Below are positions 15,515-23,033 of a DNA stretch of 58,145 nucleotides, piece by piece (within the stretch, counting starts at the first letter, position 1; each line of letters begins with the position of its first letter). The notes under the pieces are model-generated. The model was not told where the DNA came from and did no database searches. It saw only the letters and a list, made by a program, of their open reading frames with translations. The translations under genes were made by a program, and so were the position numbers. Origin of the DNA: Cryobacterium adonitolivorans (GTDB taxonomy: Bacteria; Actinomycetota; Actinomycetes; Actinomycetales; Microbacteriaceae); assembly GCF_004402695.1 (NCBI RefSeq), contig NZ_SOFL01000035.1, forward strand, positions 1 through 58,145. Direction: 5' to 3'.

Positions 15515-16324
15515 TCAGCGTGCCGGCGGTGCGGCGAGAGCGTCGATGGTGTCCCGGCTGAGCATCGCGGCGCCGGCGACGGCCGACGGCATCGCGACGA
15601 CGGCCACGAACGGCACCAGGAAGACCAGGTACGACGCCGCTCCGAAGCCGATGGCGACCGCGCGTCGGGACCGCAGGGCGCGACGCCGTTCCCGCAGGCT
15701 GAAACCGCGGGCGTCGAAGGCGAAGCCGGTGAGCTCCACCACCAGCAGCCAGCCGCCGAGGAGGGCGCCGAACACCGCCACCGCAATGGGGCCGACGAGG
15801 GGGATGAAGCCGGAGGCCAGGAGCAGGATGCCCACGCCGATGGCGGGAATGAGCAGCCGGAGGCCATCGAGGATGCCACGGCCGACGGCCCGGAGCACGC
15901 TCTGCTTGACCTCGGCCGGCGCACCGCCCAGCTTGGTCTCGACCGCACGCCAGATGCGCTCGTAGAACGGGTCGCCGACCACGAGGGTGACGGCGGTGAA
16001 GGTGTACACCGCGAAGAGGGCGGCCACGATCACAAAGACGAGGGCAGCCGCCACCCTGGTGCTCAGGATCAGTGGTTCGGCCCATCCGGAGGCGAACGGG
16101 GTCGCCCACACGACGATGGTGTCGAGGTTGGCGACCAGGAAGACGATTCCGACCAGGTACACGAGGCCCACGAGGAGGGCGGGAATAGCGCCGAGCAGCA
16201 TCAGCCGCGGCGAGGTGATCCACATGCCGAAACCGCGACCGAGGTAGCCCACCCCTGCCAGGAGGTCGGGAACCAGCCCGCGACGGGCCGGAACTGGGGG
16301 TGCGGATTTCGGCTGTGGCAGCAT
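15515..16324 (-). CDS. EI24-domain membrane protein (CysZ-like)
   Basis: 269 aa with four to six membrane segments. The start ...LLAGVGYLGRGFGMWITSP and the signature DPFYERIWRAVETKLGG fit the EI24/CysZ family (PF07264). CysZ in E. coli is a sulfate channel; in actinobacteria the family is unassigned, though a thiosulfate importer lies 2 kb away. Minus-strand TACGCT sits 6 nt before ATG. Divergent in context from nothing; the next gene upstream is on the same strand. Confidence 0.82.
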   Translation of the reverse strand: MLPQPKSAPPVPARRGLVPDLLAGVGYLGRGFGMWITSPRLMLLGAIPALLVGLVYLVGIVFLVANLDTIVVWATPFASGWAEPLILSTRVAAALVFVIVAALFAVYTFTAVTLVVGDPFYERIWRAVETKLGGAPAEVKQSVLRAVGRGILDGLRLLIPAIGVGILLLASGFIPLVGPIAVAVFGALLGGWLLVVELTGFAFDARGFSLRERRRALRSRRAVAIGFGAASYLVFLVPFVAVVAMPSAVAGAAMLSRDTIDALAAPPAR

Positions 16325-16330
16325 CGTTTC

Positions 16331-16336
16331 AGCGTA
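16331..16336 (-). promoter_or_regulatory. -10 hexamer of a leaderless promoter (TACGCT)
   Basis: Minus strand TACGCT-GAAACG-ATG: 6-nt spacer to the EI24 gene. Confidence 0.5.
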
Positions 16337-16387
16337 GCGGGGTGGCGCTGTCGCGTGCAGGCGCGACCAGGCGCGGGTGCGGCGGAA

Positions 16388-16723
16388 TCAGCGGAAGCAG
16401 TCGGCCGCCTCGTCGATGCGCCAGAAGGCACCGAGGTCGATGCGTCGGGTGGGCATCACCAGGCGGCGGGCGAGATACCGCTCGCCATCCGCGTGCGTCT
16501 CGCGCTCGATGTGGCCGAGGACCGCGCCGGAACGGTCGACGACGCGCCACAGTCCGTCGCGCACGGCGACCAGGCTGGGACCGCTGGACCGGGCGGGGCC
16601 GACCGAGTGGGCGATGGTCGTGGGCCGTGCGGCCGCGGAAAGCGCGGTCCTGAGCTGTGCGGTCCTGAGCTGTGCGGTCCTGGCGAGTGCGGTGGGTTGT
16701 CCAGCCATGGTGAGAGTGGTCAT
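16388..16723 (-). CDS. Hypothetical protein with 15-bp-repeat-encoded N-terminus
   Basis: 111 aa from ATG 16723, which has GGAG 7 bases upstream. Residues 14-28 are a five-residue repeat (RTAQL) encoded by a 15-bp tandem repeat. The rest (SLVAVRDGLWRVVDRSGAVLG, then RYLARRLVMPTRRIDLGAFW) looks like a small beta domain seen in Microbacteriaceae hypotheticals. No function can be assigned. Confidence 0.65.
   Translation of the reverse strand: MTTLTMAGQPTALARTAQLRTAQLRTALSAAARPTTIAHSVGPARSSGPSLVAVRDGLWRVVDRSGAVLGHIERETHADGERYLARRLVMPTRRIDLGAFWRIDEAADCFR
16644..16688 (-). repeat. In-frame 15-bp tandem repeat (3 units)
   Basis: On the plus strand GCGGTCCTGAGCTGT twice and GCGGTCCTGGCGAGT once. 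It lies within the 111-aa gene and does not change its frame. Confidence 0.85.
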
Positions 16724-16817
16724 GGTGTGCTCCAATGCGAGGGCGGATGCCGGTGGACTCACCGTAGAACCGGCCACCGACATCCGCCCTCGCCCCACCC
16801 GGGACCGGCGTGCCGGG

Positions 16818-17825
16818 CTAGTTCATGCCGGTGCCGTGCACGGCGTGCGGCTCGATGGCGGCGATCTCATCGGCGTCCAGTGCCGGCGCCTCGAGCGCCG
16901 CCACGGTCTGCTCGAGCTGGCCGATGCTGCTGGCGCCCACGAGCACGCTGGTGACCTGCGGCTGGCGCAGGATCCAGGTGACGGCGAGCTGGGCCAGGGT
17001 CTGGCCGCGGTCGGCCGCAATGGCGTTCAGGGCCCGGGCGTGCTCGAGGTAGGTGGCGTTGAGTGAGCTCTCGTTCAGGAACCGGCTCGTGGCCACCCGG
17101 GAGTCCGACGGCACCGAGCCGCCGAGGTAGCGGTCGGTGAGCAGGCCCTGGGCGAGCGGGGAGAAGACGATGCTGCCCATCCCGAGGTCGTCGAGCACCG
17201 GGAACAGGCCGTCCTCGATGTGCCGGTCGAACATGGAGTAGCGCGGCTGGTGGATCAGCAGCGGGATCTTGTGCTCGGCCAGGGCGGCGTAGGCCGCCAC
17301 AGTCTGCTCCGGGCTGTAGTTCGAGATGCCGGCGTACAGCGCCTTGCCCGACTGCACGGCGGTGGCCAGGGCGCCCATGGTCTCCTCGATGGGGGTCTCC
17401 GGGTCGGGGCGGTGAGAGTAGAAGATGTCGACGTAGTCCAGTCCCAGCCGGCCGAGGCTGGCATCCAGCGACGACAACAGGTACTTGCGCGAGCCGAAGT
17501 CGCCGTAGGGACCTGCCCACATGTCGTAACCAGCCTTGCTGGAGATGATCATCTCGTCGCGATACGGACGGAAGTCCTCGGCGAAAATGCGGCCGAAGTT
17601 GGTTTCGGCGGAGCCGGGAGGCGGACCGTAGTTGTTGGCCAGATCGAAGTGCGTCACGCCCAGATCGAAGGCCCGGCGCAGGATACCGCGCTGGTTGTCG
17701 ATGGGGCGTTCGTGGCCGAAGTTGTGCCACAGCCCCAGCGACAGTGCGGGGAGCTTCAGGCCACTGCGCCCGGTTCGGCGGTACGACATCTCGGAATAAC
17801 GGTTCTCTGCAGCATTGAAGGTCAT
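16818..17825 (-). CDS. mgrA: Aldo/keto reductase, L-glyceraldehyde 3-phosphate reductase type
   Basis: 335 aa. The N-terminus YSEMSYRRTGRSGLKLPALS and HFDLANNYGPPPGSAETNFG (catalytic Asp and Tyr near residues 60-66) match the YghZ/Kv-beta branch, which reduces L-GAP and methylglyoxal with NADPH. Also visible: catalytic Lys in IISSKAGYDMW and the NADP-binding end SSIGQLEQTVAAL. Minus-strand TAGAGT is 6 nt before ATG, though GAGG could also serve as a ribosome site. Confidence 0.9.
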   Translation of the reverse strand: MTFNAAENRYSEMSYRRTGRSGLKLPALSLGLWHNFGHERPIDNQRGILRRAFDLGVTHFDLANNYGPPPGSAETNFGRIFAEDFRPYRDEMIISSKAGYDMWAGPYGDFGSRKYLLSSLDASLGRLGLDYVDIFYSHRPDPETPIEETMGALATAVQSGKALYAGISNYSPEQTVAAYAALAEHKIPLLIHQPRYSMFDRHIEDGLFPVLDDLGMGSIVFSPLAQGLLTDRYLGGSVPSDSRVATSRFLNESSLNATYLEHARALNAIAADRGQTLAQLAVTWILRQPQVTSVLVGASSIGQLEQTVAALEAPALDADEIAAIEPHAVHGTGMN

Positions 17826-17831
17826 GACCTC

Positions 17832-17837
17832 ACTCTA
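17832..17837 (-). promoter_or_regulatory. -10 hexamer before the aldo/keto reductase (TAGAGT)
   Basis: Minus strand TAGAGT-GAGGTC-ATG. The spacer is 6 nt and itself contains GAGG, so leadered translation is not excluded. Confidence 0.4.
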
Positions 17838-18023
17838 GATCCGCGGTTCCTCCCCACGTAGCTGCGGCTCGGGTTATCCACACCCTGGGCTACCGGCCCG
17901 GTGATCGGGGCCGGGAAGCGGAGGGTGGGTGCAGCGCGGCCCGGGAACACGAACCCGGCACGAGGACTGTTCCCGGGTCGCGTTCCACACCGCCACCCGC
18001 CTCGTGCCGCCCAGGAGACTCCC

Positions 18024-18509
18024 GTGACCGACACCATCGCCCTGACTGGAATCGTGGCCACCACCCCGCGCCACCTCGTCACGAGTTCCGGCCTGGCCAT
18101 CACCTCCTTCCGGCTTGCCTGTCGGCAACGCCGTTTCGACAGGGTGAAGAACGCCTGGGTGGACGCCGACACCAATTGGTACACGGTCTCCAGCTTCCGG
18201 CAGCTCGCCCACAATGTGGAGCAGTCGGTGCACAAGGGCGAGCCGGTTCTTGTGACCGGGCGCCTGCGCATCCGTGACTGGGAGAACGAGGACCGTTCCG
18301 GTACCTCCGTGGAGGTGGAGGCAGACGCCGTGGGCCACAATCTGTCCTGGGGCACGACCGCACTCGTGCGCAGCATTGCACCGTCGGCCGTCGAGCAGCG
18401 GGATGCCGACCCGGCGGGCGGGGCTGCGGGTGAGGCCGCCGGTCAGTCCGATTCCGCACATGCCGAACCGGACACCTCGCAGGGGGAATCGGAAACCCAG
18501 TCCGCTTAG
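18024..18509 (+). CDS. ssb: Single-stranded DNA-binding protein (SSB-like)
   Basis: 161 aa. OB-fold at residues 1-110: TDTIALTGIVATTPRHLVTS, FRLACRQRRFDR, WYTVSSFRQLAHNV, VLVTGRLRIRDWE. The C-terminal tail is acidic and Ser/Ala/Glu-rich but lacks the D-D-D-I-P-F tip that recruits repair partners. This looks like a second SSB paralogue rather than the rpsF-rpsR-linked one. GTG 18024 is chosen because AGGAG lies 6 bases upstream. It precedes a lipoprotein gene and ettA. Confidence 0.85.
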   Translation: MTDTIALTGIVATTPRHLVTSSGLAITSFRLACRQRRFDRVKNAWVDADTNWYTVSSFRQLAHNVEQSVHKGEPVLVTGRLRIRDWENEDRSGTSVEVEADAVGHNLSWGTTALVRSIAPSAVEQRDADPAGGAAGEAAGQSDSAHAEPDTSQGESETQSA

Positions 18510-18555
18510 ACTCGACTTCTCGGTCGCAGCGTGTGGCCGCGGGGGAGGACGACGC

Positions 18556-19062
18556 GTGGGCCGGATTTTGGACGCACCCGTGCGGCGTAGCCGCAGAGCG
18601 ACGACCTGGGCAGCGTGTCTTGTCCTCGGCCTGGGCCTCGGCCTGGCCGGATGCTCCGCCGCCCCCGTTGACGGCCCGGCGCCGACCGAGTCCGCTATGG
18701 CAAGTCCCACCCCGACAGAGGCTGCGCCGCCGGCGCTCGTGCCGGCGGGCACCGCCACTGAGAACCTGCCCTACTTCGACTCGGTCATCACGGCGGCCCT
18801 CTCCGCGGACCCCAACGCGGCCGGCCGCAGCTACATCGACGCGCTGGTCGCCGCCGGCTTCGACAAGACGAAGATGGAGGTCACCGCCGACGCCACCACC
18901 AAGGGTGAACCGGCGGACTCCATCCAGTTTTCCGTGAACGTCACCGGAGGGTGCCTGATCGGCCAACACGGCCCCTCCACCGGCGGCTATCACAGCGTCG
19001 TCGCCCCCCTGCTCGCAACCGGAACGTGTCTCGTCGGAGCCACGCGCCAAATAGACTGGTAA
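18556..19062 (+). CDS. Secreted lipoprotein of unknown function
   Basis: 168 aa. A basic N-region, hydrophobic core and lipobox LAGC near residue 36 (GLGLGLAGCSAAP) mark it as a lipoprotein. A Thr/Pro/Ala linker leads to a small domain (YFDSVITAALSADPNAAGRS; GYHSVVAPLLATGTCLVG) with two Cys that may form a disulfide. No function is known. GTG 18556 has GGAGG 7 bases upstream. ettA begins 5 bp after the stop. Confidence 0.78.
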   Translation: MGRILDAPVRRSRRATTWAACLVLGLGLGLAGCSAAPVDGPAPTESAMASPTPTEAAPPALVPAGTATENLPYFDSVITAALSADPNAAGRSYIDALVAAGFDKTKMEVTADATTKGEPADSIQFSVNVTGGCLIGQHGPSTGGYHSVVAPLLATGTCLVGATRQIDW

Positions 19063-19067
19063 ACACT

Positions 19068-20750
19068 ATGGCTGAATTCATTTACTCGATGGTGCGTGCG
19101 CGCAAGGCAATCGGCGACAAGCTCATCCTCGACGACGTCACAATGTCGTTCTTCCCCGGAGCCAAGATCGGCGTGGTGGGCCCCAACGGTGCCGGTAAGT
19201 CCACGATTCTGAAGATCATGGCCGGGCTCGATACTCCGAGCAACGGTGAGGCCAGGCTCTCGCCCGGCTACTCCGTCGGCATCCTCATGCAGGAGCCGGA
19301 GCTCGACGAGACCAAGACCGTGCTCGAAAACGTGCAGGAAGGCGTTGGCCCGATCAAGGCCAAGGTCGACAGGTTCAACGAGATCAGCGCAGCGCTGGCC
19401 GAACCCGACGCCGACTTCGACACCCTGCTCGCCGAGATGGGCACCCTGCAGGAAGAGATCGACGCCGCCGACGCCTGGGACCTCGACTCCCAGCTCGAGC
19501 AGGCGATGGATGCTCTGCGCACACCGCCGGGCGACTACCCCGTCGTTGACCTCTCCGGTGGTGAGAAGCGCCGCGTGGCGCTCTGCAAGCTCCTGCTGCA
19601 GAAGCCCGACCTGCTCCTCCTCGACGAACCGACTAACCACCTCGACGCCGAAAGCGTGCTGTGGCTCGAGCAGCACCTCGCCAAGTATTCCGGCGCCGTA
19701 CTCGCCGTCACCCACGACCGGTACTTCCTCGACCACGTGGCCGAGTGGATCGCCGAGATCGACCGCGGCCACCTGTACCCCTACGAGGGCAACTACTCCA
19801 CCTACCTGGAGAAGAAGCAGGAACGACTGCAGGTGCAGGGCAAGAAGGACGCCAAGCTCTCCAAGCGCCTCGCCGAGGAACTCGACTGGGTGCGCTCCAA
19901 CGCCAAGGGCCGTCAGGCCAAGTCGAAGGCCCGTCTGGCCCGGTACGAGGAGATGGTGAACGAGGCCGAGCGCGGACGCAAGCTCGACTTCGAAGACATC
20001 CAGATCCCCGTCGGCCCACGCCTGGGCGCCCAGGTCATCGACGCCAAGAAGCTCAAGAAGGGCTTCGGCGACCGCGTACTGGTCGAAGATCTCTCCTTCA
20101 CCCTGCCGCGCAACGGCATCGTCGGCGTGATCGGCCCGAACGGTGTCGGTAAGACGACACTGTTCAAGACCATCGTGGGCCTCGAGCCGCTGGATGCCGG
20201 TGACCTGAAGATCGGCGAGACCGTCGACATCTCCTACGTCGACCAGAGCCGCGGCGGCATCGACCCGAACAAGTCGCTCTGGGAGGTCGTCTCCGACGGC
20301 CAGGACTACATCCAGGTCGGCAAGACCGAGGTGCCCTCCCGCGCCTACGTGTCGACGTTCGGCTTCAAGGGCCCCGACCAGCAGAAGAAGGCCGGTGTGC
20401 TCTCCGGTGGTGAGCGCAACCGCCTGAACCTGGCGCTCACACTCAAGCAGGGCGGCAACCTCTTGCTGCTCGACGAACCGACCAACGACCTCGACGTCGA
20501 AACCCTCGGCTCGCTCGAGAACGCCCTGCTCGAGTTCCCGGGCTGCGCCGTGGTCATCACCCACGACCGGTGGTTCCTCGACCGTATCGCCACGCACATC
20601 CTCTCGTATGAGGGCACCGCCGATGCGCCGGGCAACTGGTACTGGTTCGAGGGCAACTTCGAGTCGTACGAGCAGAACAAGATCGAGCGTCTCGGCCCGG
20701 ACGCGGCCAAGCCGCACCGGTCCGCGTACCGCAAACTGACACGCGACTAG
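19068..20750 (+). CDS. ettA: Energy-dependent translational throttle protein EttA (ABC-F)
   Basis: 560 aa, family length. An ABC-F protein that binds the ribosomal E site and senses ADP/ATP. Domain 1: GPNGAGKST (about residue 40), LSGGEKRRVAL, LLLLDEPTNHLD. The arm motif and linker follow (KKQERLQVQGKKDAKLSKRL). Domain 2: GPNGVGKTT (about residue 355), LSGGERNRLNLAL, LLLLDEPTNDLD. No membrane segments. The start ATG 19068 follows a TAGACT 10 nt away. The thioesterase gene follows after 7 bp and may be co-transcribed. Confidence 0.95.
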   Translation: MAEFIYSMVRARKAIGDKLILDDVTMSFFPGAKIGVVGPNGAGKSTILKIMAGLDTPSNGEARLSPGYSVGILMQEPELDETKTVLENVQEGVGPIKAKVDRFNEISAALAEPDADFDTLLAEMGTLQEEIDAADAWDLDSQLEQAMDALRTPPGDYPVVDLSGGEKRRVALCKLLLQKPDLLLLDEPTNHLDAESVLWLEQHLAKYSGAVLAVTHDRYFLDHVAEWIAEIDRGHLYPYEGNYSTYLEKKQERLQVQGKKDAKLSKRLAEELDWVRSNAKGRQAKSKARLARYEEMVNEAERGRKLDFEDIQIPVGPRLGAQVIDAKKLKKGFGDRVLVEDLSFTLPRNGIVGVIGPNGVGKTTLFKTIVGLEPLDAGDLKIGETVDISYVDQSRGGIDPNKSLWEVVSDGQDYIQVGKTEVPSRAYVSTFGFKGPDQQKKAGVLSGGERNRLNLALTLKQGGNLLLLDEPTNDLDVETLGSLENALLEFPGCAVVITHDRWFLDRIATHILSYEGTADAPGNWYWFEGNFESYEQNKIERLGPDAAKPHRSAYRKLTRD

Positions 20751-20757
20751 GAGCCCC

Positions 20758-21234
20758 ATGCGGCTGCACGTTCCCATCCGGCTGCGCTGGTCGGACCTAG
20801 ACGCTTACGCCCACGTGAACAACGCCGAGATGCTGCGCCTCCTCGAGGAGGCGCGCATCCAGGCGTTCTGGGTCAACGACGAGGCGGCCGGTGCGGCCGG
20901 GGCCCAGGGAACCGCCGTGCTGGACGGGCGACCGGGTGCGGCGACGCTCACCCTGATCGCACGTATGGAGATCGAGTACCTCGCGCCGATCCCGTATCTG
21001 CGGGAGCCCATCGACGTGCAGTTGTGGATCGGCAAGCTCGGCGGTGCCAGCCTCGACGTGTGTTACGAGGTGTTCGGCCCGGCCGGGCAGGAGCCCGCGC
21101 AGCTGTACGCCCGTGCGACCACCACGATCGTGTTGGTGGATGCGGCGACGGAGCGCCCCCGCAAGATCAACGAGGTCGAACGAGCCGCCTGGAGCCCGTA
21201 CCTGGAGCCCGCAGTCGCCTTCACCCGCAAGTAG
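20758..21234 (+). CDS. Acyl-CoA thioesterase (4HBT hotdog)
   Basis: 158 aa. RLRWSDLDAYAHVNNAEMLRLLEEAR carries the D-x-x-x-H-V-N-N catalytic motif of YbgC/FcbC-type thioesterases (Asp at about residue 13). The strand ARMEIEYLAPIPY is the hotdog central helix exit. Cytoplasmic; the acyl substrate is unknown. It begins 7 bp after ettA and ends before a 61-bp palindrome shared with the converging tesB. Confidence 0.88.
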   Translation: MRLHVPIRLRWSDLDAYAHVNNAEMLRLLEEARIQAFWVNDEAAGAAGAQGTAVLDGRPGAATLTLIARMEIEYLAPIPYLREPIDVQLWIGKLGGASLDVCYEVFGPAGQEPAQLYARATTTIVLVDAATERPRKINEVERAAWSPYLEPAVAFTRK

Positions 21235-21241
21235 CCCTTCC

Positions 21242-21302
21242 CGCGAGCCGTGAATTAAGCCCCGAAAACCTCGAGTTTTCGGGGCTTGACTCACAGCTCG
21301 CG
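21242..21302. repeat. 61-bp palindromic repeat, family A copy 1
   Basis: CGCGAGCCGTGA - ATT - AAGCCCCGAAAAC - CTCGA - GTTTTCGGGGCTT - GAC - TCACAGCTCGCG. Two nested stems give an almost perfect hairpin. It sits between two converging genes and may stop transcription from both. Copies 2 and 3 have the same 61-bp length and ends. Confidence 0.9.
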
Positions 21303-21327
21303 AGCAGACGCAAACCTGGCTGGGTGC

Positions 21328-22203
21328 CTAGTCGCCGGGCTTGGGAACCCGCACCATGCCCTCCTGGGCCACCGTGGCCAGAAGCAGGCCTTCGCGGCTG
21401 TAGATGCTGCCGGTGGACAGGCCCCGGCCGCCCTGGGCGGAGGGGGAGTCCTGCACGTACAGCATCCACTCGTCGACCCGGCCGAAGCGGTGCCACCACA
21501 TGGCGTGGTCGAGGCTGGCTACCTTCAGTCCCGGGGTGGCCCAGGGCAGGCCGTGCCGGCGCATCACGGGTTCCATGATCGAGTAGTCACTCACATAGGC
21601 CAGTGCGGCGCGGTGCAGGTCGGGGTCGTCGGGGATGGGCTCGAAGGTCTTCATCCAGATCATCTGCTTGCTGGTGTGCTCGCCGTCCACGGTGAGGTAG
21701 ATCGATGAGGGCACGTGGCGCATGTCGAACGGGCGGTCGTTGGCCCAGGCGCGCGCGAAGTCGTGGTCGATGTGACCGAGGGTGTCTGCCGTGGTCGGCA
21801 GTGATTCGGGTTCGGGAAGGTCGGTCGGCATCTCGATGTGATGCTCGAGGCCCTCGTCGTTGTCCTGGAACGACGCGATCATCGACAGGATCGGCACCCC
21901 GTTCTGGTACGCCTGGGTACGGCGGGTGGAGAACGACCGGCCGTCGTGGATCCGGTCGACCGAAAAGGTGATCGGATGGTTGACGTCACCGGGGCGCAGG
22001 AAATATCCGTGCATCGAATGCACGTGCCGTTCGTCGGGCACGGTGCGCATGGCGGCGACGAGGGACTGCGCGAGCACCTGTCCGCCGAAGACGCGCCCCT
22101 GCGGCATCCACTGCGACGGACCGGTGAAGATGTCCTCACTGGTGCGGGCACCGGTGTCGGTCAGGTCGAGAGCGGCCAGAAGACCCTCCAGTGGTGCGTG
22201 CAT
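21328..22203 (-). CDS. tesB: Acyl-CoA thioesterase II
   Basis: 291 aa, double hotdog. Signatures: FTGPSQWMPQGRVFGGQVLAQ (near residue 27; the family Gly-Gly-Gln), HVHSMHGYFLRPGD, and the C-terminal hotdog with LDHAMWWHR (the family His). It hydrolyses medium/long acyl-CoA. A strong ribosome site (AAGGAGG) is 6-7 bases before ATG. It is divergent from the hypothetical gene at 22267 and convergent with the 4HBT gene. Confidence 0.93.
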   Translation of the reverse strand: MHAPLEGLLAALDLTDTGARTSEDIFTGPSQWMPQGRVFGGQVLAQSLVAAMRTVPDERHVHSMHGYFLRPGDVNHPITFSVDRIHDGRSFSTRRTQAYQNGVPILSMIASFQDNDEGLEHHIEMPTDLPEPESLPTTADTLGHIDHDFARAWANDRPFDMRHVPSSIYLTVDGEHTSKQMIWMKTFEPIPDDPDLHRAALAYVSDYSIMEPVMRRHGLPWATPGLKVASLDHAMWWHRFGRVDEWMLYVQDSPSAQGGRGLSTGSIYSREGLLLATVAQEGMVRVPKPGD

Positions 22204-22266
22204 GCTGCCTCCTTGTTCGAGCTCGGGTCCGTGGACACCGACGTACCTTGGTAGTTTAGACAGCAG

Positions 22267-22944
22267 ATGAGCCAGTCATTCTCCCTCTCAGATTCCCTGT
22301 CCCTCGGCGACCTCCAGGTCTATCTTTCGCGCGCCAGTCGCGTGGAGGACGGTTCGGTGCGGCTCGTCTCCGCGGCGGGCGTGCTTGCCGTGTACACCGC
22401 AATCCTGTACCCGCGTGGCCTGCTCGACTCGAGCCCCACGGTGTTGGGCCTTCGCACCTTCGCGCTGACCGAACCCGTTGAGCTCGACGTCGTCGTTCCG
22501 GTGCGGTCGCTGCTGGACCGGCTGCTGCGCCTCGAGGCGGCCGTCACCGATGTGGATGCCCCGGTCACCGTCACGGTGCCGCTGCAGGTCTCGTCGGTCA
22601 CCTGGGCGGGCATCACCCCGCCTCGGGGAGGCTGGACGTCCCAGGGCAGCGCATCACCGGCCGTCCTGGAGGCCGCAGCCCGTGAGGGCATCGCCGAGGT
22701 CGCTTCCGTCATCCCGACCGGCACCGGCGAGCAGATCGTGCAGCGGGTGCGGTCCGAGGTCTGGGGCCGCCCGATCGAGGCGCTCGACTTCGTGCCCTCC
22801 GGTGCCGGGTTCGCCGCGGTGAGCCTGGGCTTCCTGGCGGTGGACGAGCCGGTGCAGCTCTTCGAGACCGGCCCCTGGACGCGCCTGAGTACGGCCCGTG
22901 GCCACATCCTGGTGCGCCGCAAGCCCTGGTCCTTGCGCGCCTAA
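22267..22944 (+). CDS. Conserved-looking hypothetical protein
   Basis: 225 aa, soluble, no recognised catalytic motif. Alternating beta/alpha pattern; the body (LRTFALTEPVELDVVVPVRS, WGRPIEALDFVPSGAG) reads like conserved actinobacterial hypotheticals. No signal peptide. The start is ATG 22267; TAGTTT lies 9 nt upstream. It converges with the FAD dehydrogenase across a 61-bp palindrome. Confidence 0.7.
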   Translation: MSQSFSLSDSLSLGDLQVYLSRASRVEDGSVRLVSAAGVLAVYTAILYPRGLLDSSPTVLGLRTFALTEPVELDVVVPVRSLLDRLLRLEAAVTDVDAPVTVTVPLQVSSVTWAGITPPRGGWTSQGSASPAVLEAAAREGIAEVASVIPTGTGEQIVQRVRSEVWGRPIEALDFVPSGAGFAAVSLGFLAVDEPVQLFETGPWTRLSTARGHILVRRKPWSLRA

Positions 22945-22959
22945 CGCTCCACCCACCCC

Positions 22960-23020
22960 CGCGAGCCGTGAGATAAGCCCCAAAACTTGGCGTTTTCTGG
23001 TGCTTAAGTCACGGCTCGCG
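22960..23020. repeat. 61-bp palindromic repeat, family A copy 2
   Basis: CGCGAGCCGTGA at the left and TCACGGCTCGCG at the right are exact inverted repeats. The inner stem AAGCCCCAAAAC / GTTTTCTGGTGCTT is imperfect. Exactly 61 bp, as in copies 1 and 3, again between converging genes. Confidence 0.9.
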
Positions 23021-23033
23021 TGATCCGAACGGG

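Noticed and set aside
18990..20777. 595-codon minus-strand frame opposite ettA
   Set aside because: Composition typical of an antisense shadow; EttA motifs are complete on the plus strand.
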